Of a DNA stretch of 12,524 nt, positions 1 through 4,738 are shown piece by piece. Location: assembly GCA_020850785.1 (NCBI GenBank), contig JADZDZ010000087.1:1-12524 (forward strand). The letters are read 5' to 3'. Every line of letters begins with the position of its first letter. The first letter of the stretch is position 1. Source of the stretch: Candidatus Sumerlaeota bacterium. GTDB lineage: Bacteria; Sumerlaeota; Sumerlaeia; SLMS01. The notes beneath the pieces are model-generated. The model ran no database searches. It was not told where the DNA came from and was given only the letters and a program-made list of their open reading frames with translations. Position numbers and translations under genes: made by a program.

Positions 1-1
1 A

Positions 2-78
2 GCGGCTCTGCGGGGCCGGGCGCTACGAGCGGTCGCAGGAGCGGGCCTCGACGCGCGCAGGCCGGAGCCGGAAGGATG
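2..78 (+). CDS. Possible C-terminal end of an upstream gene (weak)
   Basis: One frame is open from the window edge to a TGA at 76-78 and reads as an Ala/Arg/Gly-rich tail ending in ARRPEPEG. In such GC-rich DNA a 25-codon open frame is not strong evidence, and a second frame stays open to a TAA at 133-135. There is no family motif to recognise. The reading is offered only because the C-rich intergenic tract begins shortly after this stop. Confidence 0.22.
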
Positions 79-97
79 AAGAAACTTTCCGGAGGGA

Positions 98-155
98 CTC
101 CCCTCCCCCCATTCCCTATTCCCCATTCCCCCTAACCTCTCACCCCTCCCCCCTT
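98..155 (+). repeat. C-rich intergenic tract with ATT/TAA spacers
   Basis: Runs of three to six C are separated by short AT-containing spacers (ATT, TATT, CATT, TAACCTCTCA). The complementary strand therefore has at least four G-runs with short loops and could form a G-quadruplex; the C strand could form an i-motif. Related tracts occur before the 6942 gene (about 6910-6941) and, inverted, after the 12289 stop, so this looks like a recurring intergenic sequence type rather than part of a gene. Confidence 0.6.
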
Positions 156-163
156 CTTCTGGC

Positions 164-193
164 TTGTTGTTTCTCAGGCAACGCGTGTACACT
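164..193 (+). promoter_or_regulatory. Candidate sigma70-like promoter, TTGTTG-18-TACACT
   Basis: TTGTTG (164-169) and TACACT (188-193) are separated by 18 nt. Transcription would start about 7 nt after the -10 box, near 200-201, which is practically the GTG start codon at 202. No Shine-Dalgarno precedes that GTG, so a leaderless mRNA is a consistent reading. Matches to both boxes are only partial. Confidence 0.3.
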
Positions 194-201
194 TCAATCC
201 C

Positions 202-1068
202 GTGAGGTTGTTGGTCCACCCATTGCCATTCATCGTCGCCGCGTTCTTCCTGATCGCGGCCATCGCTCCCGCTCAGGAGCGGCCCGGCATCAACACGCCC
301 ACCAGCGTATCCGACATTTCCACCACCGCGTCCCTCGCGGCTCCCACGCCGCCACCCCCGCTTACCCTCGCGGAGACGCGCAAGATCGCATTCCTGCCTC
401 CCATCAGCCTCGATGAAACCCTTAGCCTCATCGACAAGGTTGCCAGCGAACTGCCCGCGAAGAATGAGGCGGAGGGAAACTTTTCCGTCTCCACCGACAT
501 GTTGCGTCGCATGCTCCGCTCCTGCGTGAATTACCTTCAGTATCGCGACGACCTGCAAAACGCCATGGCCGACTATGAGTGGATCGATCTCGGCTCCCAG
601 CCCATCGAAAACACCAGCAACGGCGCCGACCACAACGTCATCGTCTACGATCCGCCCGTCCAGCGCATCAGCGCCATTTCCATGGGCGTGGAGCTTGGCG
701 ACATCAGCATCCTGCGCGTGCGCGTGATGGATGAAAAGAACGCCACGCGCCAGTTTTTCGACCTTGGGGAAAACCCCGCCGTTCTCAAGCAGTTCCTCCC
801 CCGGCGCGAAGTCTTCCAATTGTGGCGCCGCTCCACCATCAGCCGCATCGAGGTCGATTGCAAACGCATGGACAACAGTTCCCAGACCACGCCGCGCATC
901 ACCGTCTATGGCGGCATCAGCGAACAGCGCGAGTACCTCAAGACCGCGCAGTTCCAGCTTGAACTCGCGTCCGACCGCATCAGCCGCGGCGTGTATGACC
1001 GCGCACGCTCCGCGCTTGGCGAATCGAAGGAAGCCATCAACGACTACACCCGCAAGACGGTGGAGTAA
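202..1068 (+). CDS. Exported protein of unknown function, 288 aa
   Basis: I do not recognise this family. The GTG start gives a short basic n-region, a hydrophobic stretch (about residues 8-23) and AQE at the likely cleavage point, so a Sec signal peptide is well supported. A Pro/Thr/Ser-rich linker follows (about 27-60). The middle (about 145-235) alternates short hydrophobic and polar runs (SMGVELGDISILRVRVMDE, then a segment around residues 208-235 ending in RITVYGG), which looks like a beta-rich domain. The last 50 residues are helical with many Gln/Glu/Arg (REYLKTAQFQLELASDRISR). No catalytic motif is visible. The stop lies 9 nt before the tsaD start, and the GGAG within its last codons can serve as the tsaD ribosome-binding site, so the two are probably co-transcribed. 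Base composition matches the chromosomal neighbours. Confidence 0.85.
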   Translation: MRLLVHPLPFIVAAFFLIAAIAPAQERPGINTPTSVSDISTTASLAAPTPPPPLTLAETRKIAFLPPISLDETLSLIDKVASELPAKNEAEGNFSVSTDMLRRMLRSCVNYLQYRDDLQNAMADYEWIDLGSQPIENTSNGADHNVIVYDPPVQRISAISMGVELGDISILRVRVMDEKNATRQFFDLGENPAVLKQFLPRREVFQLWRRSTISRIEVDCKRMDNSSQTTPRITVYGGISEQREYLKTAQFQLELASDRISRGVYDRARSALGESKEAINDYTRKTVE

Positions 1069-1077
1069 TCCCCCCGC

Positions 1078-2148
1078 GTGCTTATCCTCGGCATCGAATC
1101 CTCCTGTGACGAAACCGCCGCCGCCGTCGTGGAGGATGGCCGTCGCGTCCTGTCCAACCGTATCGCGTCCCAGGTGCCGATCCATCAACGCTACGGCGGC
1201 GTCGTGCCGGAAATCGCAAGCCGCGCCCATCTGGAGCAGATCGTGCAGATCGTCGATGGGGCCCTTGCGGATGCGAAGGTCGCGCTCTCCGAGATCGATG
1301 CCATCGCCGTCACGCGCGGCCCCGGCCTCATCGGCTGCCTGCTCGTCGGCGTTGAATTTGCAAAGGGACTCGCGGTCGCGCGCCGCATTCCGCTCCTCAG
1401 CGTCCAGCACATCGCCGGTCATCTCTACTCACCGTTCATCGGCCGCGAGCGCGACGCCTGGGGCGTTTCCGTCGCTGATCCCGCGCCGCCATTCCAGCCC
1501 TACATCGGCCTCGCCGTCAGCGGCGGCCACAGCAGCATGGCCCTCGTTCGCGCGCCGCTCACCTTCGAACCACTCGGCGAAACCTTGGACGACGCCGTCG
1601 GCGAAGCCTACGACAAGATAGCAAAGCACATCGGCCTCGGCTATCCCGGCGGCCCACTTGTGGACAGAATTTCCGCGCAGGGAAATCCCCGCGCGTACGC
1701 ATTCCCCCGCCCGCTGCTCAACCGCGACGACTACGATTTTTCCTTCTCCGGCCTGAAGAGTTCCTTCGCCCGCGAAGTCGAAAAGCTCGGCGGCGCGGAT
1801 GCCATTCGCGGCGACGAAAAAATCATCGCCGACCTTTGCGCAAGTTTTCAGGCCGCCTGCATTGACGTCCTTGTCGAAAAATCCCACCGCGCCCTTCGCG
1901 CCCATCGCCTCACCCGCCTCGCCGTCGTCGGCGGAGTCGCCTGCAATCGCGGCCTTCGCGCCGCGCTCGCCCTCCGCATGAAGAACATCACCGTCGCCCT
2001 TCCCGAACCGGAATTCTGCACCGACAACGCCGCCATGATCGCCGGCGCCGCCTTCCATGTCTATACAGCCGGCGCCCACAGCGAACCCACCGTGAATGCC
2101 AGGGTGGGACTCGAACTGACCGCCACCGCGGCGGGATGGCAGCAATAA
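1078..2148 (+). CDS. tsaD: tRNA N6-adenosine threonylcarbamoyltransferase TsaD
   Basis: TsaD transfers the threonylcarbamoyl group from TC-AMP to A37 of ANN-decoding tRNAs, working in the cytosol with TsaB and TsaE (not in this window). The 356-aa product shows the whole family signature: GIESSCDETAAAVV at the N-terminus, the metal-binding HIAGH (His111, His115), the ASKHA nucleotide-binding SGGHSSM (about 148-154), GEAYDKIAKHIGLGYPGGP (about 175-193), FSFSGLKSS, VVGGVACNRGLR (about 283-294) and the C-terminal FCTDNAAMIA with metal ligand Asp316. Length is slightly above the roughly 340 aa norm; residues about 121-141 hold a small extra loop (GRERDAWGVSVADPAPPFQP) before the SGGH motif. The GTG start at 1078 is chosen because it begins exactly at the conserved MLILGIESSCDET. 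GGAG at 1062-1065 lies inside the end of the upstream gene. The gene is intact; the transposon lies 40 nt past its stop. Confidence 0.97.
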   Translation: MLILGIESSCDETAAAVVEDGRRVLSNRIASQVPIHQRYGGVVPEIASRAHLEQIVQIVDGALADAKVALSEIDAIAVTRGPGLIGCLLVGVEFAKGLAVARRIPLLSVQHIAGHLYSPFIGRERDAWGVSVADPAPPFQPYIGLAVSGGHSSMALVRAPLTFEPLGETLDDAVGEAYDKIAKHIGLGYPGGPLVDRISAQGNPRAYAFPRPLLNRDDYDFSFSGLKSSFAREVEKLGGADAIRGDEKIIADLCASFQAACIDVLVEKSHRALRAHRLTRLAVVGGVACNRGLRAALALRMKNITVALPEPEFCTDNAAMIAGAAFHVYTAGAHSEPTVNARVGLELTATAAGWQQ

Positions 2149-2171
2149 CGCATCGCCGCGCGGCCCCGCTG

Positions 2172-2188
2172 CCCGCTGCCACAATCCG
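2172..2188 (+). repeat. Left target-site duplication (up to 17 bp)
   Basis: CCCGCTGCCACAATCCG here is identical to 4508-4524. The 9-bp core CACAATCCG is the likely duplication if the transposon tips are GTAGT/GCAGC; the other 8 bp match the right tip of the element itself. Confidence 0.8.
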
Positions 2189-2204
2189 GTAGTGGGTCAG
2201 TTTG
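2189..2204 (+). repeat. Left terminal inverted repeat of the transposon
   Basis: GTAGTGGGTCAGTTTG matches the reverse complement of 4500-4515 at 14 of 16 positions. The match weakens inward (GGTTC versus ATTTC). Confidence 0.85.
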
Positions 2205-2224
2205 GGTTCCCCCTGATTTGGCCT

Positions 2225-2254
2225 CTTGACGCGACTGTGCAAAACCGTGTCAAG
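2225..2254 (+). promoter_or_regulatory. Inverted repeat just before the passenger operon
   Basis: CTTGACGCG (2225-2233) pairs with CGTGTCAAG (2246-2254): nine pairs, one of them G-U in RNA, with a 12-nt loop. It ends 8 nt before the ATG at 2263. It could be an operator or an mRNA hairpin limiting read-through expression from outside the element; TTGACG at 2226-2231 could also serve as a -35 box, but no convincing -10 follows at the right distance. No good Shine-Dalgarno is seen for the 2263 gene. Confidence 0.45.
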
Positions 2255-2262
2255 TTTGCGGC

Positions 2263-2499
2263 ATGGCAAAGACACTGAAAAGACCGCGCGACCCGAACCA
2301 GCTTGCGAAGCTGATCGGGGATTTGGCTACGGGGCAGGCATACGAACCGCCTATGCTTTCAGATGAGAAAAAGATTGCTGCCGGGCAACGCGGGGGACTT
2401 AAAGGCGGAAAAGCACGAGCGGAAAAGCTTACTGCCGAAGAACGAAGTTCTATCGCGAGGAAGGCTGCAAATGCCAAATGGCACCCCGAAGAACAGTAA
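2263..2499 (+). CDS. Small basic protein, transposon passenger, 78 aa
   Basis: A short Lys/Arg-rich protein in two parts. The N-terminal half contains KRPRDPNQLAKLIGDLATGQ (residues 6-25). The C-terminal half is GGLKGGKARAEKLTAEERSS followed by an Ala/Lys-rich end (residues about 44-75), a pattern I recall from many small bacterial proteins loosely annotated as histone-like; nucleic-acid binding is an inference from charge only. No enzyme motif. It is the first gene of the passenger operon: its last 29 nt overlap the start of the protease gene, whose ribosome-binding site lies inside it, implying coupled translation. The ATG follows a 9-bp inverted repeat. Composition is AT-richer than the flanking chromosome. 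Confidence 0.8.
   Translation: MAKTLKRPRDPNQLAKLIGDLATGQAYEPPMLSDEKKIAAGQRGGLKGGKARAEKLTAEERSSIARKAANAKWHPEEQ
2455..2464 (+). promoter_or_regulatory. Ribosome-binding site deciding the protease start
   Basis: GCGAGGAAGG lies 6 nt before the ATG at 2471, inside the upstream small gene. It makes 2471 the start of the protease gene rather than the in-frame ATG at 2363, which would overlap most of the 78-aa gene and lacks such a site. Confidence 0.7.
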
Positions 2500-3442
2500 A
2501 TTAGAAGCAGCAAAAGAGAAAGCCACCGCCATTTCCACTCAACAATCGGTGGATGTTTTACAGTTTGCGGGGTCTATCTATCCAGGTGCGCACGATCAAC
2601 TCCTCAAGGTTATTAGTTCTCGTTCCCGCCGATCAGAAAAAGTTCTGCTGGTTCTTGCTACTTTAGGGGGGATACCCGATGAAGCGTACCGAATCGGCAT
2701 GTGCTTGCAACACTTCTATGGCAAAGGCAACCTTCAGTTGTTTGTATGGGGTCTTTGCAAAAGCGCAGGAACTTTACTTGCCTGTGGATGTGATGAAATT
2801 ATCATGTCAAACAAGGCTGAATTAGGCCCCTTGGACATTCAGATCAGGAGCCGCGAGGAGGTAGGAGAGTATAACTCCGGTCTTATTCCCATTCAAGCGA
2901 TGGAATCTCTAAGGTCCGAATCATTTAAGGCTTTTTCTGATTTTTTTCTGAAACTTCGCGATGGCTTCCAATTTTCTACACGATTGGCCGCAGAAACAGC
3001 GTCTGGTCTCACTGTTGGCCTCCTAAGCGGGGTTTTTGGCCAATTTGACCCTATGAGGCTAGGCGAGATGATGCGCGCGATGATGATAATGGGAGACTAT
3101 GGAAAGCGCCTATCTCATGGTAACATGCATGAGGAGGCCATTGAAAGACTCTTATCTGGTTATCCTTCTCATGGGTTCGTGATTGACAGAACGGAGGCAC
3201 AAACGTTGTTTAGAGTCGTTCGCGCTTCAACCCCGGCAGAGGAGGAGTTGGCCAGGTTGATACGTGATGATAGTATGAAAACGCTTGGCTCACCTACTGC
3301 TCCAAGGATAATCCAATACCTCTCACCTGAACCTCCAGAAAAAGCAACCCCCTCCGATCCAGTGAAAGGACAAGATTCAAATGGACAAGGAACTCCTGAA
3401 AAACATCCAAAAAATACAAAGCGAGCGAGGGAAAATAGCTGA
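2471..3442 (+). CDS. SDH-type Clp-fold serine protease, transposon passenger
   Basis: The 323-aa product fits the serine dehydrogenase proteinase family (SDH_protease, Clp/crotonase fold, related to SppA). Visible motifs: LATLGGIPDEAYRIG (about 62-76), where the GG would form the oxyanion-side loop; CKSAGTLLACGCDEIIM (about 96-112), with Ser98 the likely nucleophile; the family-typical KAELGPLDIQI (about 115-125); and near the C-terminus GYPSHGFVIDRTEA (about 230-243). No signal peptide or clear membrane helix, so a cytosolic protein; substrate unknown. The family is ATP-independent as far as known. The gene overlaps the upstream small gene by 29 nt and the downstream one by 62 nt. Sampled stretches are about 43-48% GC, against clearly above 60% in neighbours, pointing to foreign origin. 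The last 60 residues are Pro/Lys-rich and probably disordered. Confidence 0.85.
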   Translation: MPNGTPKNSKLEAAKEKATAISTQQSVDVLQFAGSIYPGAHDQLLKVISSRSRRSEKVLLVLATLGGIPDEAYRIGMCLQHFYGKGNLQLFVWGLCKSAGTLLACGCDEIIMSNKAELGPLDIQIRSREEVGEYNSGLIPIQAMESLRSESFKAFSDFFLKLRDGFQFSTRLAAETASGLTVGLLSGVFGQFDPMRLGEMMRAMMIMGDYGKRLSHGNMHEEAIERLLSGYPSHGFVIDRTEAQTLFRVVRASTPAEEELARLIRDDSMKTLGSPTAPRIIQYLSPEPPEKATPSDPVKGQDSNGQGTPEKHPKNTKRARENS

Positions 3443-3566
3443 CCGAATTTTACAGCAATTTGGCAAATCGGGTGTGCGTGCCTACTCAACCCCCAACCCT
3501 GATTCTGACAATAGACGCAAAACAGAAAGCAGTGAACTAGAGGAGAAGGTAGCCGTTTCAAACTGA
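3381..3566 (+). CDS. Small charged protein, transposon passenger, 61 aa
   Basis: I do not recognise it. The N-terminal 30 residues (MDKELLKNIQKIQSERGKIA onward) form a predicted amphipathic helix, possibly a short coiled coil; the rest is polar and probably flexible. It starts inside the protease gene (62-nt overlap) behind AAAGGA (3365-3370) with a 10-nt spacer, a reasonable ribosome-binding site, and it ends 11 nt before the terminator stem. The overlap suggests production in step with the protease, for example as an adaptor or regulator, which is inference only. Its final Ser-Asn-stop codons are written with TCAAACTGA, the same bases that end the transposase and form part of the right tip of the element. 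Confidence 0.6.
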   Translation: MDKELLKNIQKIQSERGKIADRILQQFGKSGVRAYSTPNPDSDNRRKTESSELEEKVAVSN

Positions 3567-3568
3567 CT
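3559..3568 (+). repeat. Internal copy of the transposon right-end core
   Basis: TCAAACTGAC is identical to 4499-4508 at the right end of the element, in the same orientation. It covers the stop codon of the 61-aa gene as the terminal copy covers that of the transposase. Bases beyond this 10-mer do not match, so it is either a decayed end or chance. Confidence 0.4.
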
Positions 3569-3577
3569 TTTATGCTT

Positions 3578-3606
3578 GACCCCGGAGCAATCCGGGGTCT
3601 TTCCTT
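3578..3606 (+). terminator. Rho-independent terminator of the passenger operon
   Basis: A perfect 9-bp stem, GACCCCGGA (3578-3586) with TCCGGGGTC (3591-3599), GCAA tetraloop, followed by TTTCCTT. It separates the passenger genes from the transposase, so the two halves are probably transcribed separately. The 8-mer ATGCTTGA occurs on both sides (3572-3579, overlapping the stem base, and 3612-3619). Confidence 0.9.
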
Positions 3607-3624
3607 GTCCAATGCTTGAGCAAA

Positions 3625-3640
3625 GGGTCAAATTGAAACG
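3625..3640 (+). repeat. Internal sequence resembling the transposon left-end core
   Basis: GGGTCAAATTGAAACG, directly before the transposase coding frame, matches the tip pattern GGGTCAGTTTGATTTC at about 10 of the first 13 positions. Together with 3559-3568 it could mark a former boundary between two fused elements. The outer GTAGT bases are absent. Confidence 0.35.
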
Positions 3641-3709
3641 AACCAGCTAACAGCCGCCAAGCGTATCGCCGTCCTGAATTGCCTCACCGAGGGTTGCTCC
3701 ATCCGTTCC

Positions 3710-4507
3710 ATGGTGCGCATGACTGGCGTGGCAAAGAACACGGTTTCCAAGCTGTTGCTGGCCCTTGGCGAGGTTTGCGCGAACTATCAGGATCAGACGC
3801 TTGTGAACCTGAAATGCAAGGGTGTCCAGTGCGACGAAATCTGGTCGTTCGTCGGCAAGAAGGCCAAAAACACTCAAGAGGGCGAAGAGGGCGTGGGGGA
3901 TTGCTGGACTTTCACGGCGATCTGTGCCGATTCCAAGCTCATTCCTTGCTGGTTTGTCGGGGACCGTGGACAGGCCAGCGCCAACGCATTTATCAGCGAT
4001 CTGGCGCGCCGAATGAGTAACCGCATTCGGCTTTCGACGGATGGTCATTCTCCGTACTTCCGCGCAGTTGTTGAGGGCTTTAACAGTGGCGACGTGGATT
4101 ACGGACGCATGGTCAAAATATACAAAACCGATCTGATAAATAACCGTCGTTATTCAACCACGGAAGTCCAGCGCGTGGAACGCACAGCGGTCATTGGCTA
4201 CCCTGAGGAAAAGAGCATTTCGACCAGCTATGTCGAGCGCCAGAACCTTTCCATGCGCATGAATATGCGCCGGTTCACGCGCCTCACGAACGCGTTTAGC
4301 AAGAAAATGCTAAACCATGAGGCCGCTATCGCGATCTACTTTATGCACTACAATTTCGTGAAGGTTCACTCAACCCTTCGCGTGTCCCCGGCGATGGCGG
4401 CTGGAGTTACAGACAAGCTGTGGGACAACGCGGATATCGTCAAGTTGCTAGACGCGACGGAAAAACCCTGCGAAAACGCTCTAATTTTTTTCCCGAAATC
4501 AAACTGA
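3710..4507 (+). CDS. IS1-type DDE transposase (start uncertain)
   Basis: The product catalyses cut-and-paste or copy transposition of the element from its terminal repeats. From the first ATG it has 265 aa. The catalytic triad is visible as CDEIWSFVG (Asp42), LSTDGHSPYF (Asp111) and SYVERQNLSMRMNMRRFTR (Glu176), and the arrangement and the single-frame form fit the IS1 family in its ISMhu11-like branch rather than the frameshifted InsAB form. The open frame continues upstream to a stop at 3617-3619, and the extra residues (NQLTAAKRIAVLNCLTEGCS from 3641) look like the true N-terminal helix-turn-helix. A full protein would thus begin near 3638, where the codon is ACG, or at ATT 3632; no ATG, GTG or TTG exists there. 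AAAGGG at 3622-3627 could be the ribosome-binding site. The end, SN-stop, runs into the right inverted repeat. Confidence 0.92.
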   Translation: MVRMTGVAKNTVSKLLLALGEVCANYQDQTLVNLKCKGVQCDEIWSFVGKKAKNTQEGEEGVGDCWTFTAICADSKLIPCWFVGDRGQASANAFISDLARRMSNRIRLSTDGHSPYFRAVVEGFNSGDVDYGRMVKIYKTDLINNRRYSTTEVQRVERTAVIGYPEEKSISTSYVERQNLSMRMNMRRFTRLTNAFSKKMLNHEAAIAIYFMHYNFVKVHSTLRVSPAMAAGVTDKLWDNADIVKLLDATEKPCENALIFFPKSN

Positions 4508-4515
4508 CCCGCTGC
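4500..4515 (-). repeat. Right terminal inverted repeat of the transposon
   Basis: On the minus strand this reads GCAGCGGGTCAGTTTG, matching 2189-2204 at 14 of 16 positions. It overlaps the transposase stop codon. Confidence 0.85.
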
Positions 4516-4524
4516 CACAATCCG
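4516..4524 (+). repeat. Right target-site duplication
   Basis: CACAATCCG, identical to 2180-2188. Identity with the left flank continues back to 4508 through the transposon tip. Confidence 0.8.
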
Positions 4525-4659
4525 TCGCAGCGTCCCGCCAGCCCCGGAATGATTGTCACCCTCCCAGTCCCCTTCCCGCCCTCATAAGGCCGCTCCCCAC
4601 AGCGATTTTGCCCCCCGCATGAATATGGCGCGCGCTTGGCGGTAAATAGCACCGGCACC

Positions 4660-4680
4660 CACCGCCCGGCAGCGGCGGTG
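4660..4680 (+). other. GC-rich hairpin in the leader of the 4739 gene
   Basis: CACCGCC (4660-4666) and GGCGGTG (4674-4680) form a perfect 7-bp stem with a 7-nt loop, about 60 nt before the start codon. No U-run follows, so it is not a standard terminator; a 5' UTR structure is possible. Confidence 0.3.
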
Positions 4681-4713
4681 CGGCGCCTGAAAGCAGCGCT
4701 CCCTGATTGGTCC

Positions 4714-4719
4714 GAGGAG
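4714..4719 (+). promoter_or_regulatory. Shine-Dalgarno GAGGAG bearing on a start choice
   Basis: GAGGAG lies 10 nt before a TTG at 4730 and 19 nt before the in-frame ATG at 4739. Spacing favours TTG, codon type favours ATG; the two products differ by three residues. Confidence 0.45.
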
Positions 4720-4738
4720 CCACACAGAGTTGCAAACC

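Larger units (their letters stand above)
2189..4515 (+). mobile_element. IS1-type transposon with a three-gene passenger operon
   Basis: The element spans about 2.3 kb. Its ends are imperfect inverted repeats: 2189-2204 GTAGTGGGTCAGTTTG and, on the other strand, 4515-4500 GCAGCGGGTCAGTTTG (14 of 16 match). The 9-bp sequence CACAATCCG flanks it on both sides (2180-2188, 4516-4524), the duplication size usual for IS1. The preferred tip GGTAGTG also resembles IS1 tips. Inside are a small basic protein, an SDH-type protease, a 61-aa protein, a terminator and a DDE transposase, all on the + strand. Boundaries are slightly ambiguous because identity between the two flanks extends to 17 bp. It is inserted between tsaD and the exported-protein gene at 4739 and breaks neither. 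Composition is AT-richer than the host, most strongly over the passenger genes. Confidence 0.85.

Noticed and set aside
98..155. CRISPR-like or tandem array in the C-rich tract
   Set aside because: Units are only 7-12 nt, irregular, and have no repeat-spacer pattern; a compositional tract explains it.
731..1621. Long plus-strand frame spanning the end of the first gene and the start of tsaD
   Set aside because: The product is a Ser/Pro/Ala/Arg-rich shadow, and it overlaps two well-supported genes in another frame.
2363..2470. Longer N-terminus for the protease starting at ATG 2363
   Set aside because: It would overlap most of the 78-aa gene, and the strong GAGGAAGG site 6 nt before 2471 sets the start there.
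4606..4648. Promoter from TTGCCC (4608-4613) and TAAATA (4643-4648) for the YXWGXW gene
   Set aside because: Spacing of 29 nt is far too long for a standard sigma70 promoter.
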